A DNA stretch of 64,000 bases from Trochalopteron elliotii (taxonomy: Eukaryota; Chordata; Aves; Passeriformes; Leiothrichidae): assembly GCA_024734555.1 (NCBI GenBank), contig JANPWX010000108.1, positions 289,756-353,755 on the forward strand. Direction: 5' to 3'. The translations under genes and the position numbers were made by a program. Each line of letters starts with the position of its first letter. Positions within the stretch are counted from its first letter, which is position 1. A model generated the notes under the pieces. It saw only the letters and a list, made by a program, of their open reading frames with translations, was not told the DNA's origin and did not search any database. Of this stretch, positions 50,513-62,700 are shown one piece after another.

Positions 50513-50960
50513 TGACCTGAAACAGAGACTGGACAGAGCTAGAGAATGAAATAGGTATTTTTTGAAAGGCCTTTAGAGTACACCTTGGGCAGGACAAGAG
50601 CCTGGCCTGGGCTACACCCAAGATGGACCCAAAATGGCCGAAGGGACACCCAGTCATGAGGTCTCACACTTTCATAAGTTTTGGTCCATTTGCATATTGG
50701 AGTTTAATTATCCAATTACAGCTTCAGGTTGCGAGGTCTCATCCTTCTTGTTTTCTCTCTTCAGTCCACCATTGTTTATGCTGTTGGGCCTGAAATTTGT
50801 ATTCATCGTCCTTGGTCTTCAGCAGGAAAAGGATTTCTTTTGTGTACCTACTCTGTGAAGAGAGCTTACTAACACTTAATATGAGGCTCAGAACTACACA
50901 CCTAGGCAGCACAGAATCTGAAAAACATGAAAGCTAAAACTTAAGGCATCAATAGGGCAT
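50513..50960 (-). mobile_element. Probable old solo LTR (songbird ERV)
   Basis: The plus strand reads GACCTGAAACAGAGACTGGA, AAGGCCTTTAGAGTACACCT, TGGGCTACACCCAAGATGGA and CACACTTTCATAAGTTTTGG in order, which I associate with a passerine retroviral LTR read in reverse. On the minus strand the last block is a mutated TATA box (CTTATGAAAGTG, expected CTTATAAAAGTG). About 120 bases downstream is a decayed polyadenylation site (CCTTTCAAAAAATA). The spacing fits an LTR promoter and R region. Both ends are approximate and no target duplication was found. No internal retroviral genes are present. Confidence 0.45.
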
Positions 50961-53900
50961 CTACCTCATCCCCATGATGAAATAAGACCTCTTGAATATT
51001 TTTGTTTGCTGTCCATTAGATCCAGTGATCCTTGGTCTGGACTGTCCCTGGGATTCAGGAGGCCAAACCTCAAATTTCAGTCTGAAACAGACTTTGTGAG
51101 AATTATAATCCTCCTGGGTCAGCTAGGTGAGTACTGATTGATGCTGCTGTTTAAAAACAGCTGCCTCTCAGCCAAGCCTTTCTTGACCTTACAGGAAATA
51201 GTCAATTTCTATAAAAATTGCTGTTTAGGCAAAACATTAAACATTTGCTGACAACATCAATTCAATTAGTAATTTTTCAGATAATTCAGATCATTTTATA
51301 CAGCACAGAAATCAGTATCACAAAACTGCTGGTTTGATGCATAATTTCTTTTTCTATTTTGTTCATTAAAATTTGATTGTTGAATGCTTCCAAGAGAGAG
51401 CAAATTAAGAAAAAGAAAAAAGATATTCTGAGATATGAATTTGGGGATAACATATAAACTGAGTTTTTTTAAAATTTACTATCTTCAAATAATTGAAAAA
51501 TGCTAAAGTGCTCCAAATACTGTCCTTGTTTTATTTTGACCCTGGTTAGAACAGCACATTTGAATAAGATAGTTTCAGTAACCTGTCCCAAATATGAATC
51601 TTTAAAGAAATTTTTCTTGTGTTGAGTCTGTCCTCCGACAAATGTGGAGACTTAGCTTAAACTTTGATGCCTAACTTGAATTCAGAATGAATAAAACCTA
51701 CTGTTGTTTCTACTTCTGGATCCTTTGTGATTCTGATGGTCTGGATTAGATAGCAGAAGAGAAGTAAATAAGAGAAATATAAGACAGAAAAAATAAAGGA
51801 AAAATACTAAGACCTGGATTAAAATCAAGTAGTCCAAATTATGTTTTCATATATGGGTCTATTTCCCAAGCTACTAGGTGTTGCTACAGTAACACAGTAT
51901 GATTGATTCTCGGTCTTCCTGTTTGCATTCCTCACAAACATATTCAGAAAACAATTTTGAGGATGGAATTTAATTTTTCAATTTTTTTTTCCTTATTAGA
52001 CTTCAAACACAATGTTTGAAGTTGATATAGGTCAGGATGCACAAGATATCTGACACTAAAGAAATCCATTCATAAGATGAATCTGCAGTGCCAAATCTTA
52101 GGAAGAAGAAAGTAGATTCTTTCTTCTGACTTTTAATCCTTGAAAAACTGGATTTACAATGGAAGTTATGACAGACCCTTAAGTATCACAGTACTACTGG
52201 GTACTTGTACTTATTGTATAAAGCATAAGAGCACTAGATTTATAGCTGTAAGTGGTTTCATTAAAATGCCAGTTCTTTCTAGATATTTCACTAGTTCAAA
52301 TTGTCAGTATCCCCCAACAACACTTAAGGAAAAACAATCATTATTATAACAAAATTTAATAACATTGATATTATTTTAATTATTGTTGCTATTACTGAAA
52401 GTTAAAGTTGCTGTGTAATATGAATTATCAGGAAAATTTCAGGGAAGTAAAGAGGTAATTTCCATGCTATTTCGGCCCGTTGTCAGCCTCTGAGGACCTG
52501 AAATGCGGGATCAGTTTTAGTTGTAAAGTAGGTTAGTCAACATTTGTTCTCATTTTCTCCAGGAAATAACTCCCTACCAAGCTGGTCCATAAATCTGTCA
52601 GAAGAAATTCCTTAAGTATTTCTGACATATAGAAGCCTTTATTTATCAAATATGTTCTAGAATTTTCTTAATGAACTCTGAGCCTTTTTATATCTCAAAA
52701 TACTTATTTTCTGCCATGAAAAACTGAAATTCTAGTGAAGATTTATTTAACAAAGCAAGTACAAAGTGAGAGGATCTGATCCTCTAAGATAATTTGCTCA
52801 AGCTGCTGACAACAGAAAAGCAACTGGATCCTTCAATTCAAATTACAAGAACTTGAAGATACTGTATAAGTTAGGGGAAAGCTATAGGTGAATGTAGGTC
52901 AGAAGTCACCATATATAAAAGACAATGTTCACAGTCTGTTTCTTGTATAACCAGCCAACAGACATCTTAGGTTCATGCAAAGAATTAAAAAGTACATTTT
53001 TCTATTAGTTTTGGCTTCATTTTTCAATTTCAGAATGGTTCAGCCTAGGTTTACCTTAGATGGGGTCTATTGATACTGTAATTGTCTAATTGTCTCATTG
53101 TCCAAAGCTATAATTCTTTAGATTTTAAGGTAATATCATAAATACACTGAGGATAAGGTAGAAACAAGGATGAGAGAGGGAGGGAATGGAAAAGGGAGGA
53201 CAGGAGGCCTCGAAGACTCTAATGAACCTTGCATTAGATCTAAATTTGTCTTGGAAACCATTACTTACCTAATTCACAGGCATTATTCAATATCTTCAAT
53301 ACCTCCTCTATTCTTATGTTCACCTAACACTTGGTCAGGTCACACCCTTCAATTGAATAATTGCCTCCCTGATTTTTGTGCCCTTCAGTGAATTCAATTT
53401 TTCTAGGGATTTGTGACTTCTATTGCATATTGGCTGTGATTATTTCTTCCACTGCCTTGCCACTCACATTTTAACCAAGTGTTTTCTTGTTAGCTGGCTC
53501 CTCTCAGCTCACAACAGGCATTACTTTGGATTCTATTCTGAAATGCAGTAATGTTAGAGCTGTGCTGCAGTCTGTGTTAGTAACAGTCTTGTTGGAGTAC
53601 CTCAGTCCTCTGCCTGGGCCCTTGGAGAAAGCTCCTGGGCACCTGGAGCTTGAGATTCACTTTAGGTGATAGACAGCCAAAAGTTAATAATTTCATCACT
53701 TCATTGTACGATTGCTATCCTTTATGACTTGTATGTTTTTCCTAGATCTTGAGGACTTGCAAATTAGTTGTACTCCTTTGTGTTAATAACCTTCCTGGTT
53801 GCCTTCTCTTTTCCTGCCATAAGAGCAGGTTTTAGATACCCTGCAAAGTGTCAGTATAGAGATGCAAACAGCATGTAGTTAAAGCACCTAAGATTTTTAT

Positions 53901-54080
53901 TGAATGATTGTTGAGACTGTTGTATTTGATACCCTTCTCTTTTCCCAGCTTTAGCTGGAAATGCTCTCCCTTAGACTTTGATTCAAATATCGTGAGGGTG
54001 TCACATGCCTGTCGTTTGACAAAAAGACTTCTACAACCACAGATGGTAAGATTAGAAAGTGGGAATAAGCTCTGTGTGCT
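50960..54080. other. Unique AT-rich sequence
   Basis: I see no gene and no repeat that I can name. The frames are short. Confidence 0.5.
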
Positions 54081-54455
54081 TGTCTGTGAGGGGTTGGGGG
54101 CACTCAAAACTGTCCATAAGGGCCTTTGCCTTGCACTGGTCACACTAAAGGAAGGCAATCACCAGCAAAATTAAGCAGCAAGAGGATTGCAAAGAGATTT
54201 CTGACACAGCAGAAAAAAACTTGCTACAGGGGTAATAGGTCAGCAATCCCACCAGGGTGAAGTGCTTTCTCACCAGGACCTGAGTCAGTGGGTGAAGAGT
54301 ACAACAAAGAGCACCAAAAGATCAGGGCACCTACTTATCCCACAAAAGTGGTGTGCACAAGCAGGACCCACTCCTGGGGTGAGCATCTGAACCTCACAGC
54401 TGGGGCTTATCTCACTGGGGACAGGTGGGTCGGGTTGGAGCTTCTTGGAATGAGA

Positions 54456-54461
54456 TATAAA
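54456..54461 (+). promoter_or_regulatory. TATA box of the LTR at 54080-54650
   Basis: The context is GAGATATAAATGG. Its place about 124 bases upstream of AATAAA suggests the U3 core promoter of an LTR. Confidence 0.5.
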
Positions 54462-54579
54462 TGGAATTTAGAAACCTGAAGGTATGTATACATGTGTCTA
54501 ATATTGTGTGTTTTGTTGTGTTTCTTATCCTGATCCTGAGCATCGTGTTTGCTGATTAATAACATGACATTAGTAAATC

Positions 54580-54585
54580 AATAAA
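54580..54585 (+). terminator. Polyadenylation signal of the LTR at 54080-54650
   Basis: AATAAA is followed within 20 bases by TTGCTTTGATCCTGATTTG, a T/G-rich downstream element. Confidence 0.5.
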
Positions 54586-54649
54586 TTGCTTTGATCCTGA
54601 TTTGATTTAAAGTGTGTGAATGGATTAGTTTTCTCCAGGGTCAACAACT

Positions 54650-57600
54650 AATCCAGTAAAAAACTACCAGCTCTGCTCCAGACTTTTGAGCAGGCTAGGT
54701 CACTAGAGAGAGTTTACTGAATCATCTATGGGAAAAGGAGAGAGAAAATAAGTTGTTCTGATGAAGAGACTGGTATAGCTCCATATAGTTCATAATTCAC
54801 ATGCAATGACAAAAGTCAAATATTTTCATAGTTATATTCCATGAAAGATAATTCATGCAGCAGCATGAAAATTTTCTCTTTCAAGAAATTTTATATATTT
54901 TTCATAAGCAAATTACAGATAAAAGTCTAGACTATTGAAATTTTATGTCTAAGTTGTAAGATAAAATTGCTTTCACAGCTTCTTTGGTAAGGTTTCTTAC
55001 TCTGTGTTTTTAAAAATGGAAGTTTGGTATGAATCTCCTATTTCATTCTCTATGGACCATTTCAATGATTAATCATTAAGAAAAAGACTGCCTTCACTCC
55101 AGAAAAAAAAGTATTTCCCATTTATAAGAGATCTGGAGCACCCTGGAGCTGACTTAATACAATGTTGTAGCTAAGATAGTGTAAATAAGGTATCATAAAG
55201 ATGAAGTACAGACAGCCATCCCTAGTATCCTCCACAGTACCATTTTTATTGTTTATATTGTTTGAAGATTTATTAAAGTTCCTGAAATGCTTTGCTTTGA
55301 CATGTTATTTGATGTACCATCCTGAAAAAGCCCACATAAAAATGAGAAATGTTTCAGAATTTGGAGAAAAAATATTTGTATAGTAATTAAAAAGGAAGAT
55401 ACATAAGGTGGAATAGTTTTGGAAGACAAAAATTATGGCGATCTTGTCCAAAGTCTTTATAAATATATTTATTTCTGTCTTGTGGGTGTTTGTTACATAT
55501 ATTTCCCTTAAAAGTGAATATTGCTTTATGGATACCATATCTTCAGCAGAGCCACATGTATCTCAAGATAGTTGGCTTTTTTTTCTTCATACTTGTCTCA
55601 ATAAAGTGTTAAAATTTGGTTCAGATGGTAGTAGTACTTTTTTTTTATGGACATTTACTAGACTAGAGGTTACAATTTCTGTCTACTGACTGTCTACTGA
55701 CAGCCTATAATACATTATAATTATGTATCCTCAGTAGTTAAAATGCACAATCACACATAAACAGAGGCACAGCAAGAAAAAAATCCAGTCTCTCAATAAA
55801 TGTGTTTTAAGAAAAGTATTAGATATTTGTTCATGTCTTCACTAGGGAAATGTTAGGTTTGATTTTTATCATTTTCTAAAAGTACATGGTTTATTTATGT
55901 TTCCACATAATGGAATAATTAAAGTCAAAATTTGTCTGTGCATGAAAGTTTGCTGAATCAGTGGGGAAAAAACTTGTTTGCAGAAAAGTTTAGCTAAAAA
56001 AATAATATCCAGTATTGTTGGTGTTACTCTAGCAGAAAAGGCAAATGAGATAAAATCAGTATTATTTTAAAAAATAGTGAGTCAGGTGGGTGCAGATACA
56101 GGTGAAAGCTTACTCATGGTTTTAGAAGTGCTAGACACAGAGATTGAGAGGTAAATGTTGACTAATTTTATCTTTTCCCTGCTTGTAAGCAACACTAAAA
56201 TGGTTTTTCCTGCTATGTGTTTCTCCAACACATCCTCAGTTTGTTATATAAAATGCATATCATTGGTGCAAATCATATCAGTGGTGCAGATTGACTGGAA
56301 AACAGAGACTCAAAGAAATTATAAGGGTCTGTGTGGGTTCCTGGGCAGCAAATAGAGGAGTATCTTCCTTCAAGTAATGCAGTGCAGCATGCTGAGTTGT
56401 GTCACTTGCTGCAGGGCAATAAGGGTTCATAAAATCAAGCCACCTACATGGCTATAGATCTTCTATAATGTAAAATTTATTTTTCTTTGCCATGGGCAAT
56501 AGATTTTCTATTACTGAATGTGAACTAATGAACTGGCAGGCCAAGTCCAAGTTATCAACACCTATTAAATGTGTTTCCATGCTGTAACAGACAGGACAGC
56601 TGAGTTGGCAGTGTTCTACCTGCCTCTGATACAGTGGAATTTCAGCCCCAAGAATGCTCTCAGTGTTTGTGCATCTCACTGCTGCTGCATCTCTTCTTTT
56701 GAAGCATATCCATCATACAAATCTCCTCAGCCCACACAGGGATAACTTCTTAACAAACTCAGTGGTATTACACAGCAATCCCGGAAATAAATTTTCAAGT
56801 GATCTCATTAGAGAGATTTATGGACTGTCTTTCCACAAGCAGAAGACTGATCTGATCACCAAAGACAATAGTCTGTGGGCACCCTACCACTCTGAACTTT
56901 ACAGAGACCTTTGTGCCAAAATAAAATGGGTCAAAGAGGACATAAAATCCCACCCTTCTGATCAGGCAGCACCTGCTACTCAAACCACTCAACAGGGTCT
57001 CCCGTAGCCATTAGAGACACTGCAGCTGGTCCAGTTCTAGTTAGAGGGGAAAAGAGGAAGGTGTGTACATTGAGATATGTTTTATGGAACATGGAAAAGC
57101 TGGAGCAGGGATATATTAAGGAGCTACAACTTTGTGGAGCAAAAGCAAGTGGAATGGAAAAGAACATGGAGCTATTATGGTGATGTGGCTTGCAGGTAAT
57201 TGTTCATGTGCACAGAAACACATTTTTTATATATCCTATGTAATAAATTGCCATGGGTTCCACTTATATATCATACTAAAATAGAGACCCCAGTTTTCCT
57301 AAATTACATTTGATTAATGCTTTTGTTGGCTACATACAGGCCAATAAAAGTTAATGTTGGAAGATGAAATGGCTCAGGAATATAATTGCATTTATTAAAA
57401 GACATTATTAGGTAAAATTCAGATAGTGGCAGGTTTTTTATTATGTTACTTACATATCTGAAGAAATCAAAAAACAGGATTTAATAGATGTATCTCATTC
57501 AGTCCTGCTTGCAGTCTCAGACAGAAGCCATTACAGGTGGGGAGCACTGAACGCCAAGACTGTTGGTCCGTCATAGCCTTAAAATATGAGAAGAAATGCT

Positions 57601-58680
57601 TTCTAAAGTTTCTGTATTTTAACCATCTGAAATAGAACTGAAAATCCTAATTGTCCTCGTTTGCTATATTGGGCTTTGTTGACCAAAAGCCTTTCAGCAG
57701 TCAGTGCTCTACATCCTGCAGTTACTTTCAGTGTCCTCCATGGCACAAACTTCATCTCTATCTATTATGTATGAGCCAAGCGAAAGAAAGGAATCCACAT
57801 TGTTCCAAAAGCTGCATATGAGCTGGCAAAGTTATGTTGCAGATTATATTCAGCTACATGAAATGTGGAAAAGACCTTCCAGATCTTCTCATTAGCCCAG
57901 TATCATAAGTTTAATTGTAGAGTATAGGATAGGAAAGCCCAGTAGGAGGATAAAATAAACCATTTCTAGTTCAAGTATCAAAACAGGCTCCTGTAGTACT
58001 GGTTCAGGGTCAGTTAATTCATCTAATTATAGTGATAGTCTTTCATGAGTTAACAATTGAACAATACAAATGAAAAGCCATATGTAATTCTAGTTTCATT
58101 TAAATCACATTATTCAGATGAGGACATTAGAATCTGATGTCCTGTGATGAAGTGGGGCACCCTAATCGTTACCAAGGTCTTGGACACATCCAATTTCTGG
58201 ACAGCATTGTAGGCATTTTCTTTGCCCCTTTCAGTATTTTGAGGATGTATTAAATGTCTCTGCAGCAGTTTAGCTGAAGAAATTTACTTTGAAGTATTAT
58301 GCAAGAGGAATGTAGAAATCTACAGTGATATATTCTATTGTTATAGATCTCTTTATTTTTTAGTGTTTTGGGAACATGTAGGATTTCAACAGATAAACAC
58401 TGTGTGCTCTTTTTCATGGATGTGTAGTTGTTTGCTGCATAATTTGACTATCAAAAACAATTTGTATGTGCCAATTTTTTGGGGGTGAAACAAGTGGTAA
58501 TCAGGGTAAAAATTTATCATGAAGTTTGATCATTTTTTTTACCCCTAGTTTTATTTTCCACTGTTCTAAAGAAATTAAACATAACAGCCTTGATCTGTGT
58601 ATTGATTTCTTTATGGGTGTGGTTGGGATTTTATTTTGAATTTGGAGGATAGTATTAATGGAAAGCATTGGGGAAAATGT
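54650..58680. other. Unique AT-rich sequence, no supported gene
   Basis: The longest frame is 117 codons (56654-57007, plus strand). It starts with a hydrophobic stretch but has no domain I recognise, and no splice or promoter context makes it a gene. The rest is typical AT-rich non-coding DNA. Confidence 0.45.
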
Positions 58681-58682
58681 TT

Positions 58683-58850
58683 CGGGGTTTTTTTGTTTGT
58701 TTCCTGGTTTGGGGTTTTTTGTGTGTTTGGTTGTTTGGTTGGTTTTCTTTTTTGGGGGATGGGTTGTTCTGTTTTTTGGGTTTGTTTTGGGGATTTTGTT
58801 TGTTTTTGTTGTTGTTGTTGTTGTTTTTAGTTTTTGTGCTTTTTTTTTTT
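58683..58850. repeat. T/G-only block with G runs and (TTG)6
   Basis: The plus strand here is almost free of A and C. It consists of T runs broken by G runs (GGGG, GGGGG, GGG) and ends in (TTG)6 at 58806-58823 and poly-T. Four G runs at 58754-58758, 58761-58763, 58778-58780 and 58789-58792 could form a long-loop G-quadruplex. Three overlapping Phe/Leu/Val/Cys-rich frames come from this composition and are not genes. Confidence 0.9.
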
Positions 58851-59026
58851 TTGAGGCAAAATGCAGGCAGATTCTCCTTTTAACTCTCGTACTGAGATGA
58901 AATATGGTCAGGAAACACTAACACATATCTGACTTCCAGCAAATGAATGTACTAGTGCTCTGAAACAGCCACTGCATTTTCACCCACAGGTATGGGAACA
59001 CTCATGATAAAATCTTGAAAAAGGAC

Positions 59027-59702
59027 TGTCTTGGTTTAGGGCAAATTTGGGAGGAAATTTCTGAATGGGGTTTTCTCTGAAAAGCAAATCCAAACAGCCC
59101 CTCCCCCCAGCAGGTCCGGGGAAAGAACTCCCTCAAAGAAGAGTGGAAAAAACTCTATTTATTTAACAAACAAAATGCCCACAAGTATAAAGAATGAATA
59201 ACAATAATAATAATAACAACAATAATAATATGAAACAATAAAACCTCTCGCTGCTCCGAAGAGAGATGGCAAAACTGAGAGTCTGTGCCAGGAGTCTGTT
59301 TATCAATCCCAGTCGCTTCAGTGCTGGAAGATGCCGAGTCCCGGCCCAGTGGGCCACGGGTGCAAGATCCCGGTGCTCCTCTGGGTTTTTCAGTCTAGAG
59401 CAGATTTAAACAGTCTCAAAGAAAAAAAAAAAAAAGTCCAGGAAAGCTTCTTTGCCTCAGCTAGCTAGACTAACAAAGGGAAAAAAAAAAACAACTCTCT
59501 CTGGCTGCCCTCCGTGCATCTGACGAAGGAAGAAAAAAACCACACAGTCCCAAGGACGAGAGCAGATTCAGAGGAGTGAGTTTGTTTCTCAAAACAAACT
59601 GCGCGCTTCTTCTTTCCCTGCTCACTCTCAGAACCAGTCTTAAAGGTACAGAACACAGAACAGACAACGTGGGGATATGGGCATCATAGTCACCCTAGGA
59701 CA
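59027..59702 (-). mobile_element. Solo LTR with perfect 5-bp target duplication
   Basis: The plus strand begins TGTCTTGGTTTAGGGC and ends CACCCTAGGACA, so the ends are TG...CA with the terminal inverted repeat TGTC/GACA. It is flanked on both sides by AGGAC (59022-59026 and 59703-59707), an exact 5-bp duplication as made by ERVL-like integrases. On the minus strand AAATAAATAGAG, near 59160, is the likely polyadenylation region, so the element points left. There is no internal retroviral sequence or partner LTR, so it is a solo LTR formed by recombination. Clean ends suggest it is younger than the other copies. The hydrophobic minus-strand frames inside are not genes. The family name is unknown to me. 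Confidence 0.88.
59196..59231. repeat. (AAT)n/(AAC)n microsatellite inside the LTR
   Basis: AATAATAATAATAACAAC-type units lie within the solo LTR, close to its polyadenylation region. Length variation between individuals is likely. Confidence 0.85.
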
Positions 59703-62700
59703 AGGACTTTATCTTTTTTCATTTGAAAATGTTTTGTTTTCTATATGAAAGAAGAATGCAGTTAACTTAGATAAAAAACAGTATATAGGATTTAAAAATT
59801 CCATTTACAGTATTCTCTAAGCCAATAAAAACAAAAACTCTTACCAAAATGCAGGCCTATTAAAATACACAACACTAAAAAATAAAAGTCTTTCATTCAC
59901 AAGCAATTAACATGTTTTCAGTTTTAGGAAACACCATGAGATATTGCGCATGACTTTTTATGCTCTATGCAACAAAGAACATTGAGTTGTATTATTCTTC
60001 TTCTAAAAACTAAAACAAAGCTCTTAAGAAATAAAATCTCCTTCTCTGTCCTAAATTTTTATCCCTCACATGGTACGTTTTTGCTCATTTCATTGTGGGA
60101 AATAAAAAAAAGCTCTTAGTTCGTTGGAATGAAAAAGAAACAAATATGAAGGCACAATCTTACCTTCACTGTAGCCTTGGGACTTATTCAGTATTTGAAT
60201 AAATGTTTCATTTGCTACCAAGACCCTAAAGTAGAATTTCTTGCAGACGTTCTACCAAATATAACCCAAAAGCTTTTTAGGGTAATTTTATCTTGTAGGC
60301 TTGTTGTATGCCCAAATTCTGAGTGCACCTATCCTGTTCAAAGTAGATTAATCAGCTTAAAAACATTCTATAAAAAGATATAATCTTTTTTTTTTTTCAG
60401 GTTTCAGATGCATGATTCAAGGACTCCCAATTTGATTCTGAATATGATTCAGCTGGTGAATTAGAGGGAATAATGAAATGCCACTATACCAATGAGACAA
60501 GGGAAAAAGGATCAATCAAAATAGGACCTTTAATAACTATGAAATATGACATAAATATGAAGTATGAAATAGATTTAGCTCTTAAATTACTGAGAGAAAA
60601 TGGCTGATTTTCAGTGTGATCATCATTCCAGATTTCCTGACATACATATTTGATATACTTACTAAATATGAGAATCTCCAACGGTATCTTGAGGGATAGG
60701 CTAGACCAACAAAGTCTAGCTTCAAATTAGGGAAATGAAAGTACGACGGAGCTTAGAGGCAAATTTAAAATTAATTTGATGAGCATTCCATGAAAATATT
60801 GAATCTAGAAAACAAATGGTCGTAGAATCATTATGCATTTATTCAGATGCACCTAAAAATAATAAAACACAAAAGATCAAAGCTCTATACACAAGAATTT
60901 TTAATGCTATAAGAGGAACAACTTCTTCATTTCACTGAAATGTTTAGCCAGGTCAAAACAATGATGTTTATTTTTAAATAACAAAGGAACAGAAACAAGC
61001 ACATGTCTTTGAAATTCAGGTTCACGTTCAGTTAAGTTACTTTTGAAATAATACCTTAATTCTGCTCACAAATGTGTTAATTAAATTATTTAGTTTCAGA
61101 TTTACTGCTGTTACAGTTTTGCCTCCTTTTTACTGTAAGAGTTTGGGTTTTATATGTAAGAGGGAGCTCGTGTCCAAATCCACTTGCAGTCAGTGGCTGC
61201 AATGAAATATTAATGACAGATAATTGTGATTTGTTGTATAAGCTTCAATCATTGCGTAGCAGTTCCTCATCCACTAGCAAATATTGGACAAGCATCTCTC
61301 CATCAAGGCAGCATAGCAATGACTCTGCTGTTCCTGTGAAAAAGTGATTTCATCTTCATGATGTCTCAGTGATTCTACATATTTCAACAACTTCCGAATT
61401 AAAATGTAATTGCAAGAAGAACAGCACACACATATTTTTTTTTCAGCTGGCATGCATAGAAACTCAGATTGTGAATTAAAAGTTGTCTTGGTCCTTGTAT
61501 TTTTATGTATGAATCCATTAATAATTATTATTATAGCTTCATTCTATTATACCAGAACTGTTGATTTTTATGCAGATCATACAGATGAAATTTAATTGTT
61601 GTCTACAGTGATCTCCTTCCCCTATCAATCTGCACTGATGCTGCAATAATTGAAACAGTGAAAATACTCCTATACTAATGAGGCTGACATTTAATCATGG
61701 TGTGGTAAACTAAGTTGAAAAAAAGCCATCATTCTTAATTTGTGGGACTTTCTTGACTAATATTGCTAGAATGAGCTGTGTAATACTGAGAAATTTCAGT
61801 GGAGAAATATAGATAAGGACCAAATCAATTAAAAATTCTACTAATGGGTAATTTGAGGAAAATTCTTGTTTCATTTCTTTAAAGACACTACATTGTTACT
61901 GAGAGTATTAAAAAGCAAACAACAATAAGAATGATGATTCTTGCTGTTATTGTAAGAGAAAGATACAACTCTGAGAGTAAATAAATATTTTAATTACTTA
62001 AGGAATAATTTTTGCAGTCACTTCTTTGCTGCATCATGTCGATTCTTTAAATAAAATATCAATTAAAATTATAGTTCATCATATTAAAAAAGCTAGCTAA
62101 ATAACTATCAAATTAGAAATTTGAGATTCACTGGAGCTGTTCTGAAGTAAAAATATAGCAAAGATGGAAATAACCCCCTGAGTGGAATGTGTCAAGATAC
62201 TTTTAGTGCTTGTTCTATGAGGATGATTATACACAGAATACTTGTAAGGTTGGGGGTTTTTTTTCTGCTAGAAAGATAGATAATAAAAACATTAAGAAAT
62301 ATTTGAAATTTTAAAAAATGCCAGGAAAAAATCCAAACTTTTTGGTTGGACTTGGGTTAGGTTGGAGTAAGATACACAACAAACACATATGAATTGGAGA
62401 AAGATTTTTCTAAGGGACAAAAAAGCACTTTGCTGTTAAAAAGAATGGATGTTATATATTGTGCTGAATTTGCATACGGTGATTGTCCCTTCCAGATCTG
62501 AACATCACTGATGTAAAATGAAATTGGGGAGTATGGGATGGAGGAAGCAACGAATGAAGCAAATGGCTTTTTGAAGCTGAATTTGTAAGCTCACCCTGAC
62601 TAGGAAGATAAATCAAGCAGAACTGCTGAGCTTCATGCCAAATCATTCTCTCCTCTTCTGCCCGTTACTTCTCCAGCAAGCTATCTATAGTTAGTAACTG

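Larger units (their letters stand above)
54080..54650 (+). mobile_element. Probable solo LTR with TATA box and polyA signal
   Basis: A GC-richer block begins near TGTGAGGGGTTGGGGG (54085) and ends near TCTCCAGGGTCAACA (about 54646). Inside, TATAAA at 54456-54461 is followed 124 bases later by AATAAA at 54580-54585 and then a T/G-rich U5-like stretch (GCTTTGATCCTGATTTG, GTGTGTGAATGG). This promoter-to-polyA spacing is typical of a retroviral LTR in plus orientation. There is no second LTR and no retroviral coding sequence. The exact ends and the target duplication are not resolved. A processed transcript or another promoter-bearing repeat is a less likely reading. Confidence 0.55.

Noticed and set aside
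58636..58900. Three overlapping Phe/Val/Cys-rich plus-strand frames
   Set aside because: Direct translation of the T/G-only block.
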